The notes below the pieces were generated by a model, which made no database searches, was not told the origin of the DNA, and saw only the letters and a program-made list of their open reading frames with translations. The position numbers and the translations under genes were made by a program. Shown one piece after another: positions 21,194 to 33,055 of a stretch of 64,000 nucleotides of DNA (positions are counted from its first letter, which is position 1; each line of letters starts with the position of its first letter). This DNA comes from Shewanella baltica (GTDB lineage: Bacteria; Pseudomonadota; Gammaproteobacteria; Enterobacterales; Shewanellaceae), in contig NZ_UGYM01000002.1 in the NCBI RefSeq assembly GCF_900456975.1, positions 4,836,001 to 4,900,000 on the forward strand, read 5' to 3'.

Positions 21194-22582
21194 GTGGCTG
21201 TTTCACTTTGGCAACAATGTATCGGACGATTGCAAGATGAGCTTTCTGCTCAGCAGTTCAGTATGTGGATCAGACCGTTACAAGCCGAAATGGATGGAGA
21301 TACTCTGGTGCTTTATGCGCCCAACCGCTTCGTGCTTGATTGGGTCAGAGATAAGTACATCAATATCATTAATCAGTTCTTTACTGAGCAGATGGGCAGC
21401 GATGCACCTAAATTGCGTTTCGATATTGGTAGTCGTCCTTCGGCGAAAAAGCCAAGTGTGCCAGCACCTATAGCGCCAACTCGTGTAGCAAATACCCAAA
21501 CTAAAGCGACAGTAGGCACGACGTTTAACGTCCAAGCCGAGCCGATGGCGAACGCGAATCACCGCAGTAACATCAATCCTAGCTACCAGTTTGATAACTT
21601 CGTAGAAGGTAAGTCGAACCAATTAGGTAAGGCTGCGGCGTTGCAAGTGGCTGAAAATCCAGGTGGTGCTTATAACCCATTATTCTTATATGGCGGAACA
21701 GGTCTAGGTAAGACTCACTTGTTGCACGCTGTAGGTAACGGGATCATTAAAAATAATCCGAATGCCAAAGTGGTTTACATGCATTCCGAGCGCTTTGTCC
21801 AAGACATGGTTAAAGCGCTGCAAAACAATGCGATCGAAGAATTTAAACGTTACTACCGTAGCGTCGATGCCTTGTTTATCGATGATATTCAATTTTTTGC
21901 CAATAAAGACAGATCCCAAGAAGAATTTTTCCATACCTTCAACGCCTTGCTTGAGGGGAATCACCAAATTATTTTGACTTCAGATCGTTATCCAAAAGAG
22001 ATCGACGGTGTTGAAGACAGATTGAAATCGCGTTTTGGTTGGGGTTTAACCGTGGCGATTGAGCCACCAGAGTTAGAAACCCGCGTGGCGATTTTGATGC
22101 GTAAAGCCCAAGAGAGTGGCATTAACTTGCCCGATGAAGTGGCCTTCTTTATTGCTAAACGTTTACGTTCAAACGTGCGTGAGCTAGAAGGGGCGTTAAA
22201 CCGCGTTATCGCCAATGCTAACTTCACTGGCCGCCCAATTACCATTGATTTTGTTCGTGAAGCTTTACGTGACCTCTTGGCACTTCAAGAAAAATTAGTC
22301 ACTATAGACAATATTCAGAAAACCGTAGCTGAATACTACAAGATCAAGATGGCTGATATGTTGTCTAAGCGCCGTTCACGCAGTGTCGCGCGGCCAAGAC
22401 AAGTGGCAATGGCGTTATCCAAAGAATTAACTAACCAAAGCTTGCCGGAAATTGGTGATGCTTTTGGTGGTCGAGATCACACCACAGTGTTGCATGCCTG
22501 TCGTAAGATTGCTCAGCTACGGGAAGAGAGCCACGACATTAAAGAAGATTATGCTAATTTGATTAGAACCTTATCTTCTTAA
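21194..22582 (+). CDS. dnaA: Chromosomal replication initiator protein DnaA
   Basis: AAA+ initiator that binds DnaA boxes and melts oriC. Domain I covers residues 1-75 ([27 protein letters not shown]), a linker runs to about 125, and the AAA+ core has Walker A GGTGLGKT (167-174) and Walker [11 protein letters not shown]. Domain IV carries the DNA-binding signature around [16 protein letters not shown]. The start is GTG with GGGGATAA upstream; the product is 462 residues. It heads the dnaA-dnaN-recF-gyrB series. Confidence 0.98.
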
Positions 22583-22601
22583 AACAAGGAATTTGGACAC
22601 T

Positions 22602-23702
22602 ATGAAATTCTCAATTGATAGGGATGCCCTATTAAAGCCGTTGCAATTGGTGTGTGGTGCGGTAGAAAGACGCCATAATTTGCCCATTTTGTCTAACCTC
22701 CTTGTAGAAGTAAGTGGTCACTCACTTAAGCTGACCGGAACAGATTTAGAAGTCGAACTCGTGGGTCAAGTTGTGGTTCACGGTGATATCGAAGAAGGTC
22801 GTACTACGGTTCCGGCTAAAAAGCTGCTCGATATTGTTAAGTCTTTGCCAGAACAAAGCGAACTGAAAGTCGAACAACAAGATAATAAATGGTTGCTGCG
22901 TTCAGGCCGTAGCCGTTTTTCATTAGCGACGTTGCCCGCAGAAGAATATCCCAACGTTGAAGCCTTCCAAGCTGAGATTGAATTTAGCTTGAAGCAGGGC
23001 GTATTGAAGTCGATTATCGACTCAACGCAATTTTCTATGGCTAACCAAGATGTGCGTTATTACCTCAACGGTTTATTGTTTGAAACTGAAGGTAATGTGT
23101 TGCGCGCTATTGCGACCGACGGCCACCGTTTAGCCTTAAGTCACCGCACGATTGAAGCACAATTACCTGAAAAACAAGTCATTGTTCCACGCAAAGGCGT
23201 AATGGAAATGGCACGTTTATTGGAGTCGGACGATCTCGATATCGCGATTGCCATCGGTGATAATGCCATTCGTGCCACTACGGCTAATACTGTATTTACC
23301 AGTAAATTAGTCGATGGCCGCTTCCCTGATTATCGCCGTGTATTGCCAAAGGGCGGTGATAAAATAGTGATTGCGAGTCGTAATCACCTGAAGCAAGCGC
23401 TGACCCGCGCATCGATTTTATCGAACGAAAAATTCCGTGGTGTGCGTATTCAACTCGAAAATGGTCTGCTCAAGATCACCGCTAACAATCCTGAACAGGA
23501 AGAAGCGGAAGAGATCATCGATGTGGAATACAACAACCAAGCCTTAGAAATTGGTTTTAACGTCAGTTATTTACTCGACGTGCTCAACAACCTTAAGTCC
23601 GATGATGTGCGTATCACGCTCATTGATGGTAACTCCAGCGCCCTAATCGAAAACCATTTGGAAGAAGATTCCATGTATGTGGTTATGCCGATGCGCTTAT
23701 AA
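22602..23702 (+). CDS. dnaN: DNA polymerase III beta sliding clamp
   Basis: Ring-shaped dimer that tethers DNA polymerases to template. The 366 residues, exactly the E. coli length, form three repeated domains beginning MKFSIDRDALLKPLQLVCGAVERRHNLPILSNLL and ending MYVVMPMRL. The ATG at 22602 is chosen over a TTG at 22593, which would sit only 2 nt after the AAGGA ribosome site. It lies 19 nt after dnaA, probably co-transcribed. Confidence 0.98.
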   Translation: MKFSIDRDALLKPLQLVCGAVERRHNLPILSNLLVEVSGHSLKLTGTDLEVELVGQVVVHGDIEEGRTTVPAKKLLDIVKSLPEQSELKVEQQDNKWLLRSGRSRFSLATLPAEEYPNVEAFQAEIEFSLKQGVLKSIIDSTQFSMANQDVRYYLNGLLFETEGNVLRAIATDGHRLALSHRTIEAQLPEKQVIVPRKGVMEMARLLESDDLDIAIAIGDNAIRATTANTVFTSKLVDGRFPDYRRVLPKGGDKIVIASRNHLKQALTRASILSNEKFRGVRIQLENGLLKITANNPEQEEAEEIIDVEYNNQALEIGFNVSYLLDVLNNLKSDDVRITLIDGNSSALIENHLEEDSMYVVMPMRL

Positions 23703-23745
23703 ACCATCGATTTTTACGTTACCCGTGTTTGTACCTCTGTCTTCG

Positions 23746-23907
23746 ATGTCTATGCCGCTTAACGGCGGCACAGTGTTTAATACGCAGCATTGGCCATTCC
23801 TTCACTCATTTACCGATAGCCTTAGCCTGTGGCAGCGCTTGAGTTGCCTGTTAAGTGTTATGAATCCTTGCCTTCGCCGTTTACGCGGCTTAATGAGTAA
23901 TGCATGA
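23746..23907 (+). CDS. Candidate small ORF between dnaN and recF
   Basis: The dnaN-recF gap is 201 nt, unusually wide. It contains an open frame of 53 codons beginning [18 protein letters not shown] and ending in TGA, which overlaps the recF start as ATGA, a common coupling arrangement. The frame stays open upstream into dnaN. I recognise no family. The predicted peptide is rich in Leu, Ser and Trp, has no clear ribosome site and may be chance. It could instead serve only to deliver ribosomes to recF. Confidence 0.25.
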   Translation: MSMPLNGGTVFNTQHWPFLHSFTDSLSLWQRLSCLLSVMNPCLRRLRGLMSNA

Positions 23908-24986
23908 GCCTGACCCGTCTCAATATCGAAGCGTTTCGCAACATTCAGTCCGCACAGTTAATCCCCGCACCTGGGATTAACTTGATTTATGGCCAAAATG
24001 GCAGCGGCAAAACCAGTATTCTTGAGGCGATTTATTTCCTCGGTATGGGGCGATCGTTTCGCAGCCATTTATCCCAACGAGTGATTAATAACGACGACGA
24101 TAAGTTAACGCTCTTTGCAACCTTAAATTTAGCGCGCGGTGACAGTAAAATCGGTTTGCGCCGATTTCGTAGTGGTGAGACTGAAGTGAGAATCGACGGC
24201 GAAAAAGTCAAACGTCTGTCGACATTAGCCGAAACGTTACCTATTCAAGTGATCACGCCTGAAAGCTTTTCTTTACTGTTTGAAGGCCCAAAATCCCGCC
24301 GACAATTTATCGATTGGGGCGCATTTCATGCTGACCCACAGTTTTATGGTGCTTGGACGAATGTTCGCCGCGTTCTTAAGCAAAGAAATCAATTGCTTAG
24401 AAATGGCTCGTCCTATAGTAATATTCAATTTTGGGACCAAGAGTTTGTGCGTTATGCCGAGCAGGTTACTGAAATACGAAACCATTATGTAGACTCGTTA
24501 AATGAGCTACTTAAGGGTATAATCGGGGAGTTTTTACCGAGTGTAGATGTGAAGGTTTCATTTACGCGCGGCTGGGATAGTAAAACGGATTTTGCAGAAC
24601 TACTCGAAAACCAATATTCCAGAGATTTGGCCACAGGTCATACCGTCAGCGGTCCCCATAAAGCTGACCTTAGACTTCGTGTAGGCACTTTGCCGGCGCA
24701 GGATGCCCTGTCCCGTGGTCAATTGAAATTATTAGTCTGTGCACTGCGTATTGCACAGGGAAAGTTGCTCAAACAACAAATAGATAAACACAGTATTTAT
24801 CTTGTGGATGATCTTCCGTCCGAGTTGGATGCACAGCATAGGCAGCTATTGCTTAAGCAGTTAACGGATACCGGAGCACAAGTTTTTGTGACCGCCATCG
24901 ATCCTGCTGCAATAGTCGATTCGTTACACACGCCTCCCAGTAGGATGTTTCATGTGGAACAGGGACGTGTAACGGTAATTGAATAA
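23904..24986 (+). CDS. recF: DNA replication and repair protein RecF
   Basis: SMC-like ATPase that loads RecA at gaps with RecO and RecR. The N-terminal sequence [17 protein letters not shown] leads to Walker [10 protein letters not shown] (30-38). The ABC-type signature lies in [21 protein letters not shown] and Walker B in [13 protein letters not shown]. Its 360 residues are typical. The C-terminus MFHVEQGRV is encoded by DNA that nearly matches parS. gyrB follows after 16 nt. Confidence 0.97.
   Translation: MSLTRLNIEAFRNIQSAQLIPAPGINLIYGQNGSGKTSILEAIYFLGMGRSFRSHLSQRVINNDDDKLTLFATLNLARGDSKIGLRRFRSGETEVRIDGEKVKRLSTLAETLPIQVITPESFSLLFEGPKSRRQFIDWGAFHADPQFYGAWTNVRRVLKQRNQLLRNGSSYSNIQFWDQEFVRYAEQVTEIRNHYVDSLNELLKGIIGEFLPSVDVKVSFTRGWDSKTDFAELLENQYSRDLATGHTVSGPHKADLRLRVGTLPAQDALSRGQLKLLVCALRIAQGKLLKQQIDKHSIYLVDDLPSELDAQHRQLLLKQLTDTGAQVFVTAIDPAAIVDSLHTPPSRMFHVEQGRVTVIE
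24946..24961 (+). other. Degenerate parS-like sequence inside recF
   Basis: TGTTTCATGTGGAACA differs at one central base from the parS consensus TGTTNCACGTGNAACA. It encodes the RecF C-terminal residues MFHVEQ. The central CACGTG is broken, so ParB binding may be weak or absent. Confidence 0.4.
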
Positions 24987-24993
24987 CCATTGA

Positions 24994-27420
<2,427 letters not shown>

Positions 27421-27456
27421 TGCGCGTTAAGTGACTCGTGTTAGTACGTGAATGAT

Positions 27457-27485
27457 TAGGGAAAGCCAAGGCTTTCCCTTTTTTA
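27457..27485 (+). terminator. Terminator after gyrB
   Basis: A GC-containing stem AAGGGAAAGC/GCTTTCCCTT with a tight loop is followed by a T-run, about 40 nt after the gyrB stop. Confidence 0.85.
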
Positions 27486-27504
27486 TTTCTATGATTTATC
27501 TCTT

Positions 27505-28167
27505 CTATCGATCAATACCCGCTTCATCCGCTGCAACAATTTCAGTCTCAGCTTTAGCCGCACTCATCCACGCCTGCAATTCCGGACAGCTGATCACATG
27601 CTGCATATAGGCACTGCTTGCCTGCGAGACTTCAACACCGTAGGTGAGAAAGCGCATGACCACAGGCGCAAACATCATGTCGGCAATCGACCATTGGCCA
27701 AATAACCAAGTACCTTCCGCATGTGATGGGGCGAACTCGGCCATTTGTGCTGACCAAATCGCATTGATGCGCTCAATGTCTTTGCGGACCGCATCAGTGA
27801 GCTCAACATAACGGCTCGCGCGTATGTTCATTGGTAGAGCGTTACGCACGGCATTAAAGCCAGAATGCATTTCACTGGCAATCGATCTAGCCTTGGCTTT
27901 TTGTTTAGGATCTTGCGGCCATGCACTACCGGCAAGATAGGTGTCGTTGAGGTATTCGCAAATCGAGAGTGAATCCCATACCGTTATATCGCCATCGACT
28001 AATGTCGGTACTTTTAAAGTGGGAGATATAGCTTTGAGTTGCTGATAAAAACTGTCGGTATCGAGTTGCAGTAATACTTCGTTGAACTGCACGCCAGATT
28101 TTGCGGCCATTAACCAAGCCCGCAGTGACCAGCTCGAATAGTTTTTATTGCCAATATAAAGATCCAT
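27505..28167 (-). CDS. Glutathione S-transferase family protein
   Basis: A 220-residue protein with an N-terminal thioredoxin fold. It begins MDLYIGNKNYSSWSLRAWL; the serine-rich turn is the usual glutathione-activating position, KVPTLVDGD has the cis-proline, and WDSLSICEYL binds the glutathione gamma-glutamyl group. An all-helical C-terminal domain follows (LFGQWSIADMMFAPVVMRFLTYG). AAGGA precedes the ATG by 6 nt. It is a single gene, convergent with gyrB. The substrate is unknown. Confidence 0.85.
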   Translation of the reverse strand: MDLYIGNKNYSSWSLRAWLMAAKSGVQFNEVLLQLDTDSFYQQLKAISPTLKVPTLVDGDITVWDSLSICEYLNDTYLAGSAWPQDPKQKAKARSIASEMHSGFNAVRNALPMNIRASRYVELTDAVRKDIERINAIWSAQMAEFAPSHAEGTWLFGQWSIADMMFAPVVMRFLTYGVEVSQASSAYMQHVISCPELQAWMSAAKAETEIVAADEAGIDR

Positions 28168-28407
28168 TGTTTGTCCTTGAGTGAAATGCCGAGTGTTTCT
28201 GCAAAGCTACTATATGGGCTGATTTCAGCTGTGACTAATGAATATTTTACCCTTTCTACATCCGCTAATACGCGTCATTTCTCTTGAGCTTATGAGTCAC
28301 TTTTATTGAATTTAAACCACTCACCGCATTGGGATAACTTAAGCATATCTTAATTACTTCGTTCGATGGAACTCGTCGGGATGAAGACTAACTGATGAGA
28401 ACAGCGG

Positions 28408-28710
28408 ATGTGGCTGCGAGTGATCTATCCGGCGAGCGTGCTGATATTAATGTTACCAGCTGTGGTAAACGCCGATGAGGCTAATAAGTTATTGAACATG
28501 TGTAAGGCCTGCCATGGCGAGTCTGGCATGAGCCGTTTTGAGCATATTCCTAACATTGGATGGCAAAACTCGGATTACCTGTTGAAGCAGCTTCGAGCCT
28601 TTAAGACGGGAAATCGCCAAGATCCCACTATGACTAAAGTCGCCCAATTGTTGAGTGAGGCTGATATGCAGCAGATGGCGGATTACTTTTACCTCGGAAA
28701 GGACAAATAA
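28408..28710 (+). CDS. Small monohaem cytochrome c (exported)
   Basis: A 100-residue periplasmic cytochrome. A signal peptide ends near VNADE, and one haem-binding CKACH (C32, C35, H36) follows. Methionines downstream (DPTMTKV) could supply the sixth ligand. It resembles half of a cytochrome c4 or a c553. It is the first of four co-directional genes with no space for internal promoters: the molybdoenzyme ATG comes 1 nt after its stop, with that gene's ribosome site inside this one. It is probably an electron carrier for that enzyme. Confidence 0.85.
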   Translation: MWLRVIYPASVLILMLPAVVNADEANKLLNMCKACHGESGMSRFEHIPNIGWQNSDYLLKQLRAFKTGNRQDPTMTKVAQLLSEADMQQMADYFYLGKDK

Positions 28711-28711
28711 C

Positions 28712-29938
28712 ATGGATCTTAATCGTCGGATTTTTATTAAAGGAGCGGTAGCGACGTCTGTGTTATCAGCTTTACCCGTTAAGTGGGTATTTGCCGATCA
28801 GCTTCCCGCAGCCGTTACTCCTCTGGATATATCAGCATTAACATGGACTAAGGCTGAGGACTTGCCGAGTTATTTCAAAGTATTAAACACTCATCCACTG
28901 AATGCGTTTCCACCGGAGCATAAACTTGATCCTGCTGTGACGCCAGCAGATGCCTCATTTATCCGTTGGAATGGCATAGTGCCTGATTTTAAGGCGCTTG
29001 ATGCTAAGACTTGGACTTTTAAAGTGGATGGCGAGTCCGTTGCTACCCCGAAAACATACACAATCGATGAGCTCAAGCGCCGCTTTAAGCATTACACATT
29101 ACAGTTACTGATTGAATGTGGTGGCAATAGCCGTTCAGGCTTCTTTCCTAGCACTAAAGGCAATCAATGGAATAATGCCGGGGTATTTTGTTCCGAGTGG
29201 ACGGGTGTCTTGGTGAGCGACGTGCTTAAGGATTGCGGTATTAAAGCCGATGCTGTTTATACGGGTCATCACGGTGTTGATCGGCATTTGAGCGGTAAAG
29301 GTGAGGCGATTTCACGCGGTGTGCCAATAAAGGCGGCGCTCGAAGAGCTTGGACTCATTGCATGGTCGATGAACGGTGAGGACATTCCTTATCTACATGG
29401 ATATCCCTTACGTATTGTGTTTGGTGGCCGGCCGGGATCCGTTTCGCAAAAAGCCGCTACGGGGATCAGTGTGCGCAATAAAGTGCATGATGGACATAAA
29501 ATGGAAGCGCCAGCGTATCAACTCCCTAAGTATCCGATAGCGCCAGGAGAGTCCGTTGACAATAAAGACTACCGAATCATTGAAGAAATGATAGTGAAGT
29601 CCTTGATTACCGAGCCTCAATCCGGAACCGAATTAGCTGTGGGTCAAAAGATGGTTATCGCAGGCCATGCTTGGGCGGGATTGCGGGAAGTCGTTAAAGT
29701 GGAAGTGAGTTATGACTATGGAACCCGCTGGTTTACCGCTGAGTTAGAAAAACCTAAAAACGTAGCGGCATGGCAGCAGTGGAAGATTGAATTGCAATTA
29801 CCGTCGCAGGGATATTATGAAATCTGGGCCAAAGCGACTGATAACCAAGGAGATAGTCAGCCAGTAGTACAGCCACAATGGAATCCTAAGGGATATATGT
29901 TTAATGGTTGCCATCGTATTGTCGTCAGGGTGGTGTAA
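28712..29938 (+). CDS. Sulfite-oxidase-family molybdopterin oxidoreductase (sulfite dehydrogenase-like)
   Basis: A 408-residue molybdenum-cofactor enzyme of the sulfite oxidase/SoxC/SorA type. The twin-arginine signal LNRRIFIKGAVATS sends the folded protein to the periplasm. The core has LLIECGGNSRSGFFP, whose C136 should ligate Mo, and the C-terminal dimerisation Ig-like domain starts near VGQKMVIAGHAWAG. The start at 28712 replaces a longer open frame because AAAGGA lies just upstream and the Tat signal begins there. With three adjacent cytochromes it probably oxidises sulfite or a related substrate and passes electrons to cytochrome c. The substrate is inferred, not shown. Confidence 0.85.
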   Translation: MDLNRRIFIKGAVATSVLSALPVKWVFADQLPAAVTPLDISALTWTKAEDLPSYFKVLNTHPLNAFPPEHKLDPAVTPADASFIRWNGIVPDFKALDAKTWTFKVDGESVATPKTYTIDELKRRFKHYTLQLLIECGGNSRSGFFPSTKGNQWNNAGVFCSEWTGVLVSDVLKDCGIKADAVYTGHHGVDRHLSGKGEAISRGVPIKAALEELGLIAWSMNGEDIPYLHGYPLRIVFGGRPGSVSQKAATGISVRNKVHDGHKMEAPAYQLPKYPIAPGESVDNKDYRIIEEMIVKSLITEPQSGTELAVGQKMVIAGHAWAGLREVVKVEVSYDYGTRWFTAELEKPKNVAAWQQWKIELQLPSQGYYEIWAKATDNQGDSQPVVQPQWNPKGYMFNGCHRIVVRVV

Positions 29939-30321
29939 TGAGAGTGCTGAACAAGCTATTTATTTTTCTTGGGCTAGTGGCATCCAGTATTTCGCTAGCC
30001 GCTGAGTATCCTGTGGACCCTAAATCGGGTTTAATTATGGCTCCAGGCTGGGAGTTAGTGAATTATCAGTGTAATGCTTGCCATACCAGCATGATAGTCG
30101 TGCAAAATCATGGCGATAAAGCCTTTTGGAAAGAGACTCTGCAGTGGATGGTTGACACTCAAGGCCTGTGGGACTTGTCGGATACTTGGGAGCCGACCTT
30201 GAGTTATCTAAGCACTTATTATGGTCAAGCTGAAATGGATATGACGCTTTTTAGGCGTCTTCCCTTAGAACCTAGCCTGCCGCCTGCGCTCGTTAATTCT
30301 GTCTCTAAGGAAACTAAATGA
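29938..30321 (+). CDS. Monohaem cytochrome c, SorB-like
   Basis: A 127-residue exported protein with a signal peptide (LFIFLGLVASSISLA) and one CNACH haem site (C45, C48, H49). The segment VNYQCNACHTSMIVVQ followed by W-rich KETLQWMVDTQGLWDL looks like the cytochrome subunit of SorAB-type sulfite dehydrogenases. Its ATG overlaps the molybdoenzyme stop in a TAATG junction, which implies translational coupling and probably equal stoichiometry. Confidence 0.8.
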   Translation: MRVLNKLFIFLGLVASSISLAAEYPVDPKSGLIMAPGWELVNYQCNACHTSMIVVQNHGDKAFWKETLQWMVDTQGLWDLSDTWEPTLSYLSTYYGQAEMDMTLFRRLPLEPSLPPALVNSVSKETK

Positions 30322-30653
30322 AAGCTCTTATCATAAGCTTGATTGCCTTATGTGGCTTATCTACAGAGGTTTTTGGAGCGGTTTATCAAGCAGATAGTGA
30401 ACGTGGTCAGGCATTGGCTACGGCACAGTGTGAGTCATGCCATGGCAATGCGGTGATCGCTATGGCCAAGCAATTCCCAAACTTAAAGGGACAGAAATTA
30501 GCTTATCTCAATAAACAGCTTGTCGATTTTAAAGCAGGTTTACGACTCGATCCTTTGATGCAGTCGCAAGTCAGCGCGTTAAGCTCTGAGCAATTACAAG
30601 ATGTGGCACTATTTTATAGCCAGCAAGTTACACCGAACCTAAGTGCGAATTAG
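30318..30653 (+). CDS. Small monohaem cytochrome c (c4/c553-like)
   Basis: A 111-residue exported cytochrome with signal peptide (ALIISLIALCGLSTEVFG) and CESCH (C38, C41, H42). The later segment LRLDPLMQSQVSALSSEQLQDVALFYSQQ resembles the first cytochrome of this cluster (DPTM, LLSEADMQQMADYF), so the two may be paralogues. Its start overlaps the preceding stop by 4 nt (ATGA). It closes the four-gene module. Confidence 0.82.
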   Translation: MKALIISLIALCGLSTEVFGAVYQADSERGQALATAQCESCHGNAVIAMAKQFPNLKGQKLAYLNKQLVDFKAGLRLDPLMQSQVSALSSEQLQDVALFYSQQVTPNLSAN

Positions 30654-30733
30654 CATTATTGTGGGTACTATTTGAATGACGTCGAATGTGGCTTGCTAGG
30701 AATACGGGGTGATGTTTCTTGGCAAGCGGCCTG

Positions 30734-31654
30734 TTAACCTAGACTGCGTTGTAAGCGATAGAAGTAGTCATGCCATTCTGCTTGCGCCGTTGCGGCTTGT
30801 TCATCGTCGACTAATTCGAATTTTACTGTTTGCCCTGGGCGAGTTTGGGCAAGCTTCCAAAGATCGGCTTCAATAATCACGGCTATTTGAGGATGACTGC
30901 TGGTGGTCTGCGCATCTGCAAGTAACACGAGTGGTTGCCCAGAAGCGGAGACTTGAACCACTCCGGGCGTGACTGTGTGTGATTGTACTGGGAATGGCTT
31001 CGCCAATGTTAACGTATCACCTTTGAGTATTGCACTCGCACGATCACTTTCAGCTGAAAGTTGCCACTGTGTTTGCCAGAATGTTTGCTGAGATTTCAAC
31101 GAGAAGGCTTGAGTGTGCTTGGTCGCGAGTGCGCGAATATGCCCATCCCAACTTTTTTGAATTGCGCCAACTTGCCTTCTTAGTGGATGAGCTGAACCTA
31201 AGGTCAGGCGATCGCCCGCTTCTAATGCGCGGCCATGAAATCCACCGATACCTGAGGTTAAATCGGTAGCGGCAGAATTCATCACTAGCGGTACTTTAAC
31301 GCCGCCATCAACGGCAATATAAGCACGCATGCCTTTATTTCCCCCTCTAAGACTGAGTTTTTGCCCTGCCTTAATGGAGTAACGCCAGCCGCAAACTATG
31401 GGCTTATTGTCTATACGAGCATCGAAATCGGCACCGGTTAAGGCAATCCAAGCGTCGCGTTTAAACAAAAAAATCGATTGGCCGAAGGTCAATTCTAATA
31501 CGGGTGTGTTATCTGGGTTTGATAATAGGCGGTTTGCTAAACACAGGGCAGGTCTATCTAAGGCGCCAGCTTGGGTTACACCTAAATGTCGGTATCCCAT
31601 GCGTCCGAGATCTTGAACTGTGGTTAGTGCACCCGCTTTTATTACCTCGATCAT
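30734..31654 (-). CDS. pxpC: 5-oxoprolinase subunit C / biotin-dependent carboxyltransferase-family protein
   Basis: A 306-residue protein of the KipA/PxpC (AHS2) family. It begins IEVIKAGALTTVQDLGRMGYRHLGVTQAGALD with the typical NPDNTPVLELTFGQ and AYIAVDGGV blocks. In PxpABC this subunit helps hydrolyse 5-oxoproline with ATP. The ATG at 31654 is preferred over a TTG one codon earlier. No pxpA or pxpB lies beside it, so partners must be elsewhere or the protein acts alone. It is convergent with the cytochrome module. Confidence 0.8.
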   Translation of the reverse strand: MIEVIKAGALTTVQDLGRMGYRHLGVTQAGALDRPALCLANRLLSNPDNTPVLELTFGQSIFLFKRDAWIALTGADFDARIDNKPIVCGWRYSIKAGQKLSLRGGNKGMRAYIAVDGGVKVPLVMNSAATDLTSGIGGFHGRALEAGDRLTLGSAHPLRRQVGAIQKSWDGHIRALATKHTQAFSLKSQQTFWQTQWQLSAESDRASAILKGDTLTLAKPFPVQSHTVTPGVVQVSASGQPLVLLADAQTTSSHPQIAVIIEADLWKLAQTRPGQTVKFELVDDEQAATAQAEWHDYFYRLQRSLG

Positions 31655-31987
31655 CAAATATTCCGTCGTTAGCTGGCGAGTATGTCGTGAATGACTTAAA
31701 GGGAGACGAAATACGTATCACTTTATGAAGGGTGGACATATTGTCAGCTAAATGATGCCGGAATGTAAGTTTTTTGAGGTTTCAAGTTGTAACCAAGATT
31801 GTCCTAATAGAGGCTACAATCATGGGATTGCTGGCGTCAGAAATGAATTGAATATGTTACACTTAAGCAAGCCATTAGCATGTCTGCAACGTGTTTATAT
31901 ATAGCTTTAGCGGATCAAAATGGATTTATTATGGGCAATATTTAACTGACTTTTTAACAATTATTTATAATGACAGGTTGATGCTTC
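31655..31987. other. Intergenic region between pxpC and the HDOD gene
   Basis: A 333-nt divergent intergenic region with no credible gene. A perfect TATAAT at 31966-31971 on the plus strand lies just upstream of the HDOD start, but it lacks a convincing -35. No clear operator or hairpin was seen. Confidence 0.5.
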
Positions 31988-33028
31988 TTGATTAAATCAC
32001 TTTTTAATAAGCTCTTTAATATTCGCGATACAGCGACGGTTGAGAGGCCCAAAAGTTTTTCAACCACTGACTTAGGTAAGTCGCTTGAACCTGCGCGAAA
32101 GCCAGCTAAACCTCTCGAAGACATTAGTGTGGTATCGGTGGATTTAGCCGCACTCTTTTATAGTTTGTTGTTTCCGACACGGGTTAAGGACACTGGCGGT
32201 GTAGCTAATAATCTTGAACGTCGAGTCATGGCGGAGATAGAGCAGGCCTTGGCATCGCCACAAGTGATCGCCGAAAAAGTGCTAAAGCTGCCGTCAAAGG
32301 TATTGGAGCTAGATCGTAAGCTGGCCGATCCTCAGTTTGATATTAAGGATCTATTAGCGCTTATTGAGCGAGATCCTTTACTGAGTATTGAGGTACTTAA
32401 GCTATGTAATTCCCCTGCGTTTAAACGTAGCGATAGGGATATCACCAGTTTACAACAGGCTTTGGTACAGCTTGGTCGTGAACAGTTGAGAAAGTTTGTC
32501 ACCACTTGTCTAGTGCGTGAAATGTTAGATATCAAGCCAATCTATTTTCGTCGTTTTGGGGCTGAAATTTGGCGCCACTCGATGCAGGTCGCCTTTCTCG
32601 CCAGTGAGTTAAGCGATGAAGATCAAGATACGGCTTTTTTATTGGGCTTATTGCATGATGTCGGCAAGCTGGCCATTTTCAAAATGCTACTCGATGCGTT
32701 TGTGCAGGCGGAGCCCGGAGAACAGCCTAATTCTGGGTTATTTAGACAAGTGATGACGACGAAATCGTTAACCTTGAGTTCATTGCTCGCTAAGTATTGG
32801 CAGTTACCCAATACCTTTGAAACAGAATTAGACAAGCTCGCCAGTGTGAACTCGCGCCCGCAAGCTGGGCTCGCCGCTGTGGTATGGCGGGCGAATGTGA
32901 TCAGCGAGATTTCTATGCTGCATCAAGCAGGGCAATTGTCTCCTGAAATACTGGCGAATTTACTGCAGCAAGTTAACTTAGATCAAACTCAATTTGATGG
33001 CTTACATCAAAAACTGACGCAGTTCTGA
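31988..33028 (+). CDS. HDOD domain signalling protein
   Basis: A 346-residue cytoplasmic protein. A charged N-terminal part (1-60) is followed by an HDOD domain from about residue 95 (LPSKVLELDRKLADPQFDIKDLLALIERDPLLSIEVLKLCNS) with the HD-like motif LLGLLHDVGK. HDOD proteins are non-catalytic relatives of HD-GYP phosphodiesterases and act in signalling or DNA-stress control. No partner domain is visible. The start is read as TTG at 31988 with AGG about 10 nt upstream; no ATG is in frame before the conserved part. Confidence 0.8.
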   Translation: MIKSLFNKLFNIRDTATVERPKSFSTTDLGKSLEPARKPAKPLEDISVVSVDLAALFYSLLFPTRVKDTGGVANNLERRVMAEIEQALASPQVIAEKVLKLPSKVLELDRKLADPQFDIKDLLALIERDPLLSIEVLKLCNSPAFKRSDRDITSLQQALVQLGREQLRKFVTTCLVREMLDIKPIYFRRFGAEIWRHSMQVAFLASELSDEDQDTAFLLGLLHDVGKLAIFKMLLDAFVQAEPGEQPNSGLFRQVMTTKSLTLSSLLAKYWQLPNTFETELDKLASVNSRPQAGLAAVVWRANVISEISMLHQAGQLSPEILANLLQQVNLDQTQFDGLHQKLTQF

Positions 33029-33055
33029 TTGGGTGGCTTATGAAATCAGGACAAT

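Noticed and set aside
20899..21206. Minus-strand frames in the dnaA upstream region
   Set aside because: Region is packed with GATC and DnaA boxes; the frames lack ribosome sites and family features.
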